Of a DNA stretch of 64,000 nucleotides, positions 40,963-52,164 are shown piece by piece (positions within the stretch are counted from its first letter, which is position 1; the number at the start of each line of letters is the position of its first letter). The DNA lies in the NCBI GenBank assembly GCA_012934845.2, contig WNNJ02001259.1, positions 1-64,000 on the forward strand, written 5' to 3'. Made by a program: the position numbers and the translations under genes. The stretch comes from Pomphorhynchus laevis. Its lineage: Eukaryota; Acanthocephala; Palaeacanthocephala; Echinorhynchida; Pomphorhynchidae. The notes under the pieces were generated by a model that was not told the DNA's origin, ran no database searches, and was given only the letters and a program-made list of their open reading frames with translations.

Positions 40963-42010
40963 TGGATTTGAACGTTTCGATAGTCAAATGTAGGAGCTGG
41001 ATAAACTTGCAGTGTAGGAATTGTCTAGGTTTGTTTTCAGTTTACGATATCTTATAACCCTATTATTACGTATAATGAAAGTAAAGGAACGGTCAGTGTT
41101 TCGTTTCTCGTTAAGTTTGACACGGGAAGTTTAGTAGGCATCACGTTCTACTGATGACAGACCAGGAATTACGTAGACTCTGGAAAATCTAGGTGAATGT
41201 CGTACCTTACTGCAATAGGAAAGTGCCTTACGTGATATCGATTCATCAGTTGAAACAAGCAACCATGGAGGAATATCAGTTCGCTTAGCTGAAAATCGTT
41301 TGAGTCGAAGATACTGGCATGTCGATAGATTTTTCCCGATCTCATAGAAAATGTTCTTGACGACGTCTTGATCATTCGACGAAACAGGTAACCCTCTAAT
41401 GATTACGTTACACGAACGGTTTGCTTGTTTATCACACTTGCAAGAATTTAAGCGGATTAGATCGTTGTTCAGATGATTGACCGCGAAAACATATCTTACA
41501 ACCGTCTGTCGAATCACACCCGCAAAAGTACGCGATCTAGTTAAACTGGATTCTCCACCATCAGATGAAGTTCGTTTCAAAAAATTATTCTTCAAGCTTC
41601 CAAGTTCTGTTTTCAACTCATCGATTTCGATTCGTGAACAACTTCTTTAATTGATGATATCAAGAGCTCGGGACTTGAGCTTTTGATATCAAGGGTTACT
41701 AAATCAGCAGTATCTAACTTGTCTGTAGCAAGCGTACTAAAATCAGTTGGATGCAAAAGAAAATTTGTGCTCGGCTGAAAGTTGCTAAAGTGTATAGTCG
41801 TAGAAGAATCGATTGAGCTGTCCGTCTGTATTACTGTTGGAAACTCGATCATCGATCTGTCGACTGAAATAGCGTTTAAGCGAATAGTAGCACCAAAATC
41901 ACGGTTCGAGCATCTCGACATAATGCAATTGGTACAGTTTTGACCGCTGCGAACACAATCGCAAGCCTTACAAACTGTAAAAGGACCGTTATTTCTCAAA
42001 TGTAAATATT

Positions 42011-44250
42011 CATATCAAGACAATTTATAACCAGTGCATACTCTTAAAAAGTAAATATCTTAACTTTATTTAATACAAGATAAAATAAATACAATACGCT
42101 GAAGACGATACTCAGATGTATCAAAACAAATAATAGAAATTATTCAATTTCTATTATTGAATAATTATTTCTATTATTATTTAGTAAACAAAACAATTTA
42201 AAAATTCTACAAATTAATAAAATGAATAATTAATAATAATTATGTATTAACATTTATATTAAATTAATATTAAATTCAAATGGTATTATATAAAGCCCGA
42301 GCTGAGACAGGAGGAGCGTTGGCGATAGACTTCGTGACAAATCAGTTGTAAAACAAAACCGTCACATCAACAGTACAAAATTGTATCTCAATAAACTTTG
42401 TGAAGGCGACTAGGATGGTACGGCCACGTTCATCGTGCAAACGAACATCCACCATCAATAAGGCCCATTGGCGTGACAGTGGAAAAAGCGGACTCCGTAA
42501 CGAAGCGGAACAAACGCTGAAGAAAAAGAAGAATAAAATGAATAATTAATAATAGTTATGCATTAACATTTATATTAAATTAATATTGTATTATATAAAT
42601 TTGAAATTCACTAATTTTAATTTGTGTCTATTATTTTTAAAGAAAATCCCATACTCGGTTTGACGTATTAACGTCATATTATTCATTTTGATCTATGTTT
42701 TTGGATGTAAAATTTAAATTATTAAAACTTTTGTATATTTTTAAATATATTTGTTTTAATCTTTATTTAAAAGTGTCATTAAGTAACCACTCAAATTAAT
42801 ATTTAAATTATAAAGTGTCATAATATGTTAAAATGCATATCTCGTAATTTATTTTTCTAAATTTTATTATCGATGTAGTTAGGTCTTTGTAGTTAGGTCT
42901 TTGTATTTTTTAAATTAAATATAACTTAGAAAATTAAATATTTTAAGAACAGCTGTAAGATCACTGATAAAAACGAATACGTCTATTGAGAATATGAAAA
43001 TTAATATGTGTGGAGAAAGTCCTCCCGGACGACTTATTTGATATTCACTAGACTACGAGCCCTGTCAACAGCACTTAAAAGCTGATAATGCGTCTTCACG
43101 TGCATTCAGCCTATACGACAAAATCATGGTTGTAGTAGAATTCAAACTTATCAAACTTTTAAACGTCTTCCCAGATGCTTGGTCATCTAATCTTGGCTAT
43201 TAACAACGCCTTATTGGTTCCAATTACTGGCTTTTATTTTCTCATTTCTACAACAAGAGTTCTACTCTAAATCATTAGTAAATTGTGTTGAAATTTTGTC
43301 AAATTTGTTCACAGCGTGATTAATTTAGGCTTCACTGAGTAACAGGGAGTTGGTGTGAGCGTTATCTTTTGACTAGTGTGACTTAAAATTATTCGCCGGC
43401 ATAAATTGACCGTTGAATTATCAGCAGAGAAAAAAGACAACATAATGTGTTCATTTATTGGAAAGATTACATATTCTCTCATTTGAACGTAATGTGCTTT
43501 CTCTATTGTATAAAACTGAATTTTACTAGGCGGTATGTTTGATCAGTGTTAAATTTACATGTGATTATCTGCTTTATAGAGTCAGTGTGAAAAATGGCAG
43601 TTTAACAGATTGTGGTCCTTTGTCAAAGACCACAATGTGGTCTTTTGTCAATGATTGTCAAAGTCTTTTGACAAATGGCTTTAATGGAAAAGTTTAGTTT
43701 TTAAAATGTACTTTAAAAACTCCAGAACTGTTAATTAGTAAAGAATAACGATTTAACCTTTGCTTTTTTAAATCCTAGTATTGCAACCAGCAATCTCATT
43801 AGATTTAACTCATTCTCCATTATGTACTAATGTAACTTAAATGTCTAGCAACTACCCTGTATTTACTTATTTGAGAGATATTGTTCTTATTGCTTATAAA
43901 TCAATTACTTTCATCGATAATAAAAAATAAAAAGTGTTTTTTTAAACTCAATTTTCAGGTAAAAAGTAAATTTCAAGAGACCTTATAAATTAAGTCATCA
44001 AATTTCAGCTATTTACCTAAACAAACGAAATGACTAAGCGATTGTAAGAGATTTCATCTAACTAATTACGAGATGGAAATTTTCATAAATATATTGAATA
44101 TATTTAAACCTCATTTTATTACATTTTAATTATTAAATTCAACAAATACAATTATTTACTAAGATTATAAAGGAACTGTTTAATTCAATCAATTAATTTT
44201 ATTTAATCAATTATTTTATTTTACTTACAATTTTACTTTTCTATCATGTA
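42011..44250. other. mostly featureless spacer with one LINE scrap
   Basis: Apart from the RTE-like scrap at 42,395-42,535, no coding region is recognised. The words TAATTAATAATAATTATG and TATTAAATTAATATT occur on both sides of the scrap (about 42,225 and 42,540), compatible with insertion into, or duplication of, an A+T-rich site. Short inverted and direct repeats of TTTGTCAAAGACCACA lie at 43,610-43,680. Confidence 0.45.
42390..42535 (+). mobile_element. RTE-type LINE remnant (ORF2 C-terminus)
   Basis: The plus strand reads RLGWYGHVHRANEHPPSIRP, then IGVTVEKADSVTKRNKR. The RLRWYGHVxRxxE motif with a following basic stretch is typical of the far C-terminus of RTE-like LINE proteins and their derivatives. 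Only about 45 codons remain, in sequence less A+T-rich than its flanks. Confidence 0.6.
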
Positions 44251-44255
44251 AGGTA

Positions 44256-44358
44256 CTTTTCAATCATTAAAACAAAATTAATTTCACATGTCCAATTATA
44301 TTTTTATTATTTTAACTTCTTGTTTTTAAATGAATATAAATCTAATAATTTTTAGATT
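44256..44358. repeat. partial copy of the repeat unit found upstream of the PLE (46.1 kb)
   Basis: CTTTTCAATCATTAAAAC through CACATGTCCAATTATATTTT to AATGAATATAAATCTAATAA matches the units at 46,165-46,265 and 46,345-46,445, in direct orientation. The PLE thus lies between direct repeats. Confidence 0.75.
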
Positions 44359-44359
44359 T

Positions 44360-46135
44360 TTTATAAGATAAATCAAGTTAAAATAAAAAATTGAAATTTA
44401 AAGTAAACGTCATTTTTATAAATCGACTAATAAATAACAGACGTTGTATCAGAATAAGAATTAGAGGTCATCAGGAGGAACTGCTATGCTATCAGGTTTC
44501 GGCCCCTAACTCCTCTACCCAACATAGCAGCGGGGCCAAATACATGCTAATGATGTATTTCCTCTGAAATAACTATCTAGTATCTTATTCTAATACAAAG
44601 TATATTATTTATTATCCATCCATAAAAATTTGCCACTTAAGAATTTAAATTTATTCTTTATATTATTGTTTTGATGTATATATTTTACTATTTTCTGCTT
44701 GATGTTATTTTTATAGTTTAAAATATGTATCTATTAAATTATTTAAATGATTTTGAAGAAAGCCAATATCATTACATATTGTTGCAATTCTTAAAATTTC
44801 ATTATTTAATGTATTATATTTTATATTATATGGTATGCATGAATGCTCATGCAAAAATATGTTTCTTGTAAATTTAAATATGTCATCTTTACGATATAAA
44901 TTAATAGTAGTTTTAGTTAATGTTAATTTAATGTTCATATCTAGATATACACCTTCTTTATCATTAATATTGGTTTTGTTAAGAATAAGGCTTTCTGGAT
45001 AAATGTGCTCACTAATTGAATAAAAATTATTAGAATTAAATACACATATATCATCAATGTATCGAAACATATATTTCATATATTTATATTGTTTAGATTT
45101 AGTTTTTACACAGTTATGAACAAATTCATATTCTATAAAGCTTAAAAACAAGTCAGCTACAATTTGGCTACTATTACTACCCATTGGAACACCTTTTACT
45201 TGTCTAAATATAGATGTCCCTACAATTAAATAATTTTGATTTATCAAAATATTTAAGGATTCCATTAATTCAATTTTATCCATATATTTATATTTACTTG
45301 ATGATTTAATTTTTGTTAGATAGGCGTTATAATTATTATAACATATATATGTATATTTTTTCCGAATATAAGATTAATTAATTTTACTAACGCTTCTTTA
45401 ATATCTACTAAATCTAGATTTGTATAAAGCGTACTAAAATCGTATGTATTTATATTTTGAAAAATTATTCCTTTTGTCTGTTCTAAAAATTCTTTTGTAG
45501 AATTAATACTGAAATAGTGTTTTATACCAGTATTAATTTCGATTACCTTGCAATATTTTTTAAAATGTGCTTTAATTACTTTAAGTATTTTATTCATATA
45601 GACATAAAGTGGTTTTAATGTACATTTAAACGCACTACATATGAACCTAGGTTTTATTGGATTTTTATGTAATTTTGGATTCCAATATAATATAGGTATA
45701 GTTTTATTATCTAATTCAACCTTTATACCCTTTTTATCCATTATAGAACAGTGACTTGTAATAATTGTTTCAAAACTCAACTCACTACGTTCATATGTTG
45801 GATTTACATTTAAATCATTAGAATTAACCTCTTTCATTAGTATATCATAATAAAGCTTTTTGCATATGAAGACAAAGTTATTATTAGCTTTATCAATAGT
45901 TGTTATTATATAGTTATCCTTTAATTTAGTAAGTTCTTTATACATATCTTTATTAATTTTATCTTTCCTTTTATAATTGTTTGTTATTTTCATTTTATTT
46001 TTAATTTTATCAAATATATAATCTTTCCAAATGTTTATCTTAGATATATTCAAGGTTTTACTATTAATCAGCTTACTAAAGTAATCATTTAAGTTATTAT
46101 ATAACGAATTGTAAATTTTATTTTTGTCGTCGAAA
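44360..46135 (-). mobile_element. best-preserved Penelope-like element, reverse transcriptase and 3' box
   Basis: Two adjacent frames (46,053-45,316 and 45,283-44,711) with one or two breaks cover a nearly whole PLE reverse transcriptase. In order: TIDKANNNFVFI; PILYWNPKLHKNPIKPRFI; YDFSTLYTNL with the first catalytic Asp; FRQVKGVPMGSNSSQIVADL; MFRYIDDICVF with the catalytic Asp pair; IYPESLILNKTN; LYRKDDIFKFTRN; and a thumb region ending in FKL, with the remaining C-terminal codons (ending WMDNK in other copies) further on. The frame then closes, so there is no GIY-YIG endonuclease after the RT as in classical Penelope/Poseidon types. The N-terminus begins abruptly at the tandem repeats near 46,130, so an N-terminal endonuclease (as in Naiad/Chlamys PLEs) could be missing or never present. 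The 3' box lies at 44,465-44,580. Confidence 0.88.
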
Positions 46136-46525
46136 TTTCGTGAAATTTATTTTATAAAATATAAAATGGAATTTTTCAATCATTAGAACGAAAATAATTT
46201 CACATGTCCAATTATATTTTTGTTATTTTAACTTCTTGTTTTTAAATGAATATAAGTCTAATAATTTGTAATAATTAATTAATAATTTTTTATAATATTT
46301 GAAATTTCGTGAAATTAAAATAAACTACTTTTATAAAATATAAAATGGAATTTTTCAATCATTAAAACGAAAATAATTTCGCATGTTAAATTATATTTTT
46401 ATTATTTTAACTTCTTGTTTTTAAATGAATATAAATCTAATAATTTGTGATAATTAATTAATAATTTTTTTATAATATTTGAAATTTCGTGAAATTAAAA
46501 TAAACTACTTTTATAAAATATATAA
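46131..46525. repeat. tandem repeat, about two units of 170-180 bp plus a partial one
   Basis: GAAATTTCGTGAAATT begins units near 46,132, 46,301 and 46,482. Each unit has ATGGAATTTTTCAATCATTA, CTTCTTGTTTTTAAATGAAT and AATTAATTAATAATTTTTT. A further partial unit is on the other side of the PLE at 44,256. Confidence 0.8.
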
Positions 46526-48890
46526 TAATGACTTAAATGTTTTAAATCAGTTCCATTTATAACAGTTGATCATGTTAAAGACATAATAAATAAAGAAACA
46601 CCGAAGATGCTCTTAAATATCACATTTAGTAAACTGTACCTCAGCCCATACCAGTTGAGGTGCACACCAGATACATACCACTTGTTTGGATTAAAAATAT
46701 ATGAATATTGTTTTTAAGATAATACTTAAAAACATTACGTTTTTTTATGAATATTGGATTATTGTACATTGAAAAAATAAATAATTATATTTAATATAAA
46801 ATATTTAATTGTAAATTAAGATAGAATAAGGGAAAGCATAATAGTCAAAAATGTTAAGCAAAAATCCGAGTGCGGAATCTTCAGCTGCATCTTTGAAACA
46901 TGCCGCATTGCCCCATTGATGAATTATTATGAATATATTAATATTGTTATTAATATATAATATTAATATAATAATATGAATAAGATAATATATTTTAATT
47001 GTTAATATGTCAGTTTTTGACTTTAGCACAAAAATAGACAATTTTAAAAGGCTTCTCATGTGTTAAATTGGAAAATGTTTATAATCCGATATTTCGCTCA
47101 CTCCAAGCTCTTAAAGAATGAAAAGTAGACGTCAAATTGTATATTCGATTGATTTTAAATAATTTTTAAAGTATTTTATAGATTTACGGAAGTTTTCGGT
47201 GCCTTAGGAACCTTCCAAATTCTTTAATTATTTCTGTTCTAAATTATTTTATCTCTTCGATATAAATGTTTGAATGTGTAAACATATTGCATTATACATG
47301 AAATTGCATTAAATATGCAATATGAAACCACTTAAATGTGAATAATAGTCGCTTCAATTAGGATGTTTTCAATTTAATGACGTTAGATTCGAAATAGAAG
47401 CATGCTCAGTTTTATTGAGCCTCATTGTAATCTGTTTTTAAATACCAGATAATCAAAATACTTGATTTATTCTATTGTTTAAGTAAATACGTATCAGAAA
47501 GGGATATTAATTTGACAATATTTTAAATAGCACCTAATTTAATTTTGCTAAAATATTGCTATTTTATTTAAAATTGTCATTAAAGATATGTACGAAAATT
47601 CTGTTCACAATAATAAGCTAACATTATAGACTGTCAATTGAAAAATGTCTTTTTGTAATCTTTCAGGTGCCACTTTTGTATTTTAAATAAAAATTATAAA
47701 ATACTCTACATTATATATTATTGAAATTATTCAACAAATAAAAGGCGTCAACTTCACTTACAAATAATCATTCTGACTTAACTTAGAACAAAAAGCATGT
47801 AAAGTATTATCGACAGCACACCTATAGAGAATTTTCAATTCTATTTTTATAAGGCGCTCTTCGGTTCTTTAAAGTTATGTTATAACTTATGATAACTTAC
47901 ACTCTACCTGCAATATGGTAGATATAATCTTTCAATTATAAAGCAAAAATGAATACTTCAGATGCTCAAGCTTAGATCATTTGGATTCATGAAGAGAAAC
48001 CGCAATAAGCAGAGAACTCATAATAAATATTCTTCAAGCAATTATATTCATGTCAATGTCGTTTTATCAAACATGTAATTGTTCTATTATCCTTAATGCA
48101 TTCAACTCTTAATGCAGCAATTTATTCAATCAAACCTCTATTAATAAACTCTATCAATTGAATAGAGGTTACTGTGGGTATTGATAAATCTCAGAATTAT
48201 ATTAAATAATATTAAAATCTATAGTTTATGGTAAAATATCTTTTATATCACTAATAAATGCATCTAAACATATAACACAGTATATTATGTTATTTATTAA
48301 ATTGTATTTATATATAATAGCGGATTGTGATTGCCAAGGTTAAGAACTTCAATAAAATCAATTGTAAAATTGGGAATAGTGATATGTTAATCGTATAGTT
48401 TAGTGCTAAACTAAAAATTTTATTAAGCGTATTTTTAAAGTTCTTTAAAGTTAACAAATTTGTAAATTTTTTCGTTATAAGATATGTCAATATCTTATAA
48501 CCTCAAAGACGAAAAATGGTTTGATTTTTCGAATCAAAATTATGACGAAACTGTCATAATTTCAGAAATAACCGATATAATCAATTTTAATTTTAATTTT
48601 AGACATTGAAGTGAATAGAGACGTTAAAAAAGTATTTGTATCAACAGACAAGCTGCCTTAGACTGATAATTATTAACGTCGCATTCATTGTTAGGTTGAA
48701 TGCTGCATACTTAATAAGGACGAAGTATCCGTCAATTTATGACGAATCTGTGACGTTTTAATTTCACACTTAAAAGAATAAAGATAATAAATTTTATATG
48801 AAAAACTAAAAACCGATTAAATGCAGCTTGTAATTTGATTTAACAATCTCAAATACTAAATTTATAGCATGTATATAAATTTCATATTTC
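46526..48890. other. intergenic, no gene recognised
   Basis: No frame with family resemblance occurs on either strand. A short inverted pair (AACCTCTATT and AATAGAGGTT, about 48,134-48,169) is the only structure noted. The region lies downstream of the calcineurin gene. Confidence 0.45.
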
Positions 48891-48892
48891 AC

Positions 48893-50395
48893 TTATTCCA
48901 TCCACCTTTCATTCGATTCGTCTAAAGTTTGAGCAAACTTGAATGACATATCTTTTGATACCTCGACTCCTTTCAGGGTTTCGGATCCGCTTAATACTTT
49001 ATAGTCTCTTGGAGTGATGCCACCTAATTTCAAAATAACCTCCGATTGATTTCGCGATTCCATGAGTTTTTTATTAACGCTTTCTGCCGCGACTGCGCGT
49101 TGCTGTAAAATTGTCCTTTTCCGTTTATTTTCAAACAGCTTCAGAAACGGCATTTTCCAATTATCACCTGTTTCGGTTGAAATTCGGGTTGATTTTGTTG
49201 CTGCCTTCTTCACAAGCTCTTGAATTTCAAATTCGCTCGATCGAGATTGATCGTCGTCAACTGAAAACTCCTTACTTAGGCTGACCAGCATTTCATTCAC
49301 CTGTGAAATCAGAAATGGAATTGCCCAAGTAAATATGTTAAGAAAGTTGGGCAAAACAAATGGGTGTTTGGTTTCGGCAAATTGACTAGCTCTTAAGTTA
49401 CAGCCATCGTAAACCAGAATTGCACCCTTATTCTTATATACATCACAATAGTTAGGTGCCGAGAAAACAGTTATCAAAGCAGGAAAACCTGTCTGTGGGT
49501 TGTTACTTGTAAACATAACTCCATCCGCGGCAACCTGATGTCCCCTAATTATTGAAACAAGTTTATTGTTGTTAAGGAATGAACATAGAGCGATTTGACT
49601 AACTAACTGTGCACAACCTCGTGGATGGTTTTTACTAAATTTTTCTTCACGTTCGTCTTCATTTTGAGCAAGAGCATTAGGGGACGGGTCAGACCACATC
49701 AAATCACACATAATTCCTTTATGCGGTATCTCGACAAATCTGTCGATTTTGCAGATATCTTCTACCTTTTTCATCTCCGACGAAATACAACCATGGATAC
49801 ATAGGAATTGGTTGTTCATAATAGCGGCTAGCGGTAAATAGTCAAATAGAGTACAGGATAGATCGTAAAAGTACGAATTCAATTTTAGAATACATTCACT
49901 GCGATAGGTGAAATAACGTGTTATACGCCTGCATTCATGATTACCGCGTAGAAGAAAGATATTTCGCGGGTAGACGATTTTCAAGGCACATAAATAAAGT
50001 AGACACTCGATGCTAAAGCTACCTCGATCAACATAATCTCCTAGAAATAGATATCTTACGTCACGTACAGGTCCGGCTAACTGAAAAATCCGCAGCAGAT
50101 CAAAATACTGCCCATGAATATCGCCTACCACTGTCAAAGGGGCGCTTAGTCTCAGCAGATTTGGTTCTTTCTTTATAATAATACTACATTCTGTTATTAT
50201 TCTACATGCTGCACCAATACTTACAAGTCCTTCTTGTTCGAAATGACTTCGTAATCTATCGATATCAATATAGGTTCCAGTATTTCGAAAAATTTGCGAT
50301 GTTTTAAGTCTAAAGTCAGGTGGTTGTTCGATTTTGCTAATCCGTCGTCCGCATAGTCGATTGCCAAAACTATCATCTGCCGAGACTTCAGACAT
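48893..50395 (-). CDS. PPP3C: divergent calcineurin A (PP2B catalytic subunit), single exon
   Basis: A 500-residue Ser/Thr phosphatase from the ATG at 50,395 (an ATG at 50,410 is also possible); family members are about 520. Residues counted from 50,395. All catalytic motifs are present: GDIHG (91-95), GDYVDRG (119-125), RGNHE (150-154), the metal His in CIHG (201) and RGHQ (286). The calcineurin-specific tail follows: B-subunit-binding helix (NIFTWAIPFL to EMLVSL, 353-372), a weak calmodulin-binding-like basic helix (about 420-445), and an autoinhibitory segment SFKFAQTLDESNERW at the very end. Docking residues differ from the family: human Asn-Ile-Arg of the PxIxIT strand aligns to Arg-Ala-Ser (335-337), and LxVP/immunophilin pocket residues are changed (NYC for NYL, HPFV for HPYW, AIPF for SLPF). 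Expected role: calcium/calmodulin-controlled phosphatase; substrate range probably altered. Either a divergent paralogue or the lineage's only copy. Confidence 0.93.
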   Translation of the reverse strand: MSEVSADDSFGNRLCGRRISKIEQPPDFRLKTSQIFRNTGTYIDIDRLRSHFEQEGLVSIGAACRIITECSIIIKKEPNLLRLSAPLTVVGDIHGQYFDLLRIFQLAGPVRDVRYLFLGDYVDRGSFSIECLLYLCALKIVYPRNIFLLRGNHECRRITRYFTYRSECILKLNSYFYDLSCTLFDYLPLAAIMNNQFLCIHGCISSEMKKVEDICKIDRFVEIPHKGIMCDLMWSDPSPNALAQNEDEREEKFSKNHPRGCAQLVSQIALCSFLNNNKLVSIIRGHQVAADGVMFTSNNPQTGFPALITVFSAPNYCDVYKNKGAILVYDGCNLRASQFAETKHPFVLPNFLNIFTWAIPFLISQVNEMLVSLSKEFSVDDDQSRSSEFEIQELVKKAATKSTRISTETGDNWKMPFLKLFENKRKRTILQQRAVAAESVNKKLMESRNQSEVILKLGGITPRDYKVLSGSETLKGVEVSKDMSFKFAQTLDESNERWME

Positions 50396-50479
50396 TAAAA
50401 CATTTATCATATAATTTTCAACATCAAATATTTTTCCAAAGTTTAATAAAACTGATAAACGTGTGATCAAAAATATCTT

Positions 50480-52160
50480 ATCTGTAAATAGATAAATTCA
50501 TAATATAAATTTATATTTATTTAGGTATATTTTGATGCATAAATATATAGCATTAATTTAACAAAAAAGATAAAAATATAAAAATATCAGTTTCTAATAT
50601 TCTTTCTTATATTTATATTATTTTTTACATTATTTTTATAAAGATAAACAATAAATAAACTAATTTAATAAAGATAAATTATTATAATAATTTTGTAATA
50701 TTTACATAATTTTTATATATTTATAAATGTTTTTAATATTTATATTATTTTTTATATTATTTTTATAAAGACAAAATCTTTCTAAATTAATTTAATAAAG
50801 ATAAATAGTTATAATGTTTTTGTAATATTTATATACTAAAGTCTCGTCGTGTAATCAATATTTCGAAACAGTTTTTTTGGTGACAGATATGCAATAAATG
50901 CCTTATGTTTAATCTAGTGACCAATACAATGTGTAATAATGTACACATTGTAATTATCATATTTGAAAATTCAAATAAGATAATTATTTTTCGTATTACA
51001 AATTTCAAATAGAATTACATCTAACAAAAACACAAAAATGCTGTAGAACAAAGGCTGACATCACCGAATTAAATCACTTATTTCATATTACTATACCAAA
51101 TATGGTTTTTCAAAATATACCAATGCACCACGGTTATTCATGTTTATCAAATTTTCGGTTTTTATCATATTATTTTTGATTATTTTTCTGAGTGATTTTT
51201 TCGAATATCTTTTAGAGCATGAAGAATATGGGAAATAGACGTGCGGCCCTTTCCCCCTTCCCCTTTCCCCCTTTTATTCGAATATTACACATATTTAATA
51301 TGCAATATTCGATGGTTTAATATTTCTGCATTAATATAACAAAACGTAATATAAACGGGATAATGTCAAAGTACCTAGAAAAGATATTAGAAATCTAGAA
51401 AAGAATTTTTTTCGTATTATCGACATCCGCAATTTTTGAAGCAAAACTACCAGCTGACTTTATCAGACCGGATAATGATGTGTATTTCACATTATCATTT
51501 TCACAATTCTTAAACTTCTTGGTTTTATAGGCGTCATTGCAAATATATTTGTGATGAATATGAACGGATACTTCGGTTAATTGATGATTAAATTTGCTAT
51601 GATATTAAGCACGGATAAATCGATTCATAAAACGAATATTCATGAATCCAAATAAAAACACTATTTAAACGCTATTAAGCTGTATTCTTCTGAGTGTGGA
51701 TCCCGTCCGGAGCCACACCCTGAAAAATCAATTTTTTAAAGATTCTTGACATTAAAAGCAAACGCTAATTTGATGTATTAAGCATATATAAGGATTCTTT
51801 CTGATTTATTCTTGATATAATTTCTATTTATTGTGCGCTAACACATTCTAAGCTGCAACTGGTGAGGCTGATCGAAGCCAAAACGAAGAAACGCCTTAAA
51901 GTGCTAATACATGTGACACTGTATTAGAAAAATTTAAATAAGAGTATTGTGCCATGTCGATGAACCATTGTCGTGATTTATGAATGAGGAAACCGGACAG
52001 TTGTAAACTTTAAAATTAAATTTTAAATTTTCATCATTTAAGTTTTTCTCTAAATTATAAGGATCACTATAAATTATACTTAAATATTTAAATAACTTGA
52101 GATCACTATTGTAGTAATACTAAATTATATTTAGAAATTAAATTATTTTTATTGCTAAAT
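50480..52160. other. upstream region of the calcineurin gene, no other gene
   Basis: A 128-bp direct duplication occupies about 50,608-50,838. On the minus strand, TTTACAG ends at about 50,482, just upstream of the phosphatase frame, so a 5' untranslated exon is possible. The remainder to 52,160 shows no coding signal; a C-rich run CCCCCTTCCCCTTTCCCCC is at about 51,254. Confidence 0.45.
50608..50838. repeat. tandem duplication, unit about 128 bp, A+T-rich
   Basis: ATTTATATTATTTTTTA(C/T)AT with TTTAATAAAGATAAAT(T/A) and TTTTGTAATATTTA recurs at a spacing of about 128 bp. Confidence 0.7.
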
Positions 52161-52164
52161 TATA

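Larger units (their letters stand above)
37750..42010 (-). mobile_element. nearly complete but decayed L2/CR1-like LINE
   Basis: Read on the minus strand. ORF1 has two frames (41,999-41,613 and 41,616-41,131). The first has a Cys-rich start, VCKACDCVRSGQNCTNC; the second has an RRM-like domain, CNVIIRGLPVSSNDQDVV, then FSRVYVIPGLSSVERDAY. A stretch encoding repeats of Asn-Pro-Pro-Val follows (about 40,800-40,960). The endonuclease comes next (LCLTESWHVDQNNY near 40,650; VLGDINVRLDRPCGSNTL near 40,260). The reverse transcriptase comes last: LDPSQLPIT near 39,610; GLPQSSILNPFLF and MQYADDILLYSHS in 39,000-38,680. The 3' untranslated end (37,750-37,930) matches the copy at 32.4-32.58 kb. ORF2 is split over many frames by stops and frameshifts, so it is dead. 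Its base composition is distinctly less A+T-rich than the host's. Confidence 0.88.

Noticed and set aside
50396-50470. N-terminal extension of calcineurin A upstream of 50,395
   Set aside because: It begins with TTG and shows no homology; the ATG at 50,395 fits the family N-terminus better.
51851-51900. GGCTGATCGAAGCCAAAACGAAGAAACG as a possible transposon-associated GAAACG motif
   Set aside because: The resemblance to dispersed 3' motifs of some elements is too short, and no adjacent coding remnant supports it.
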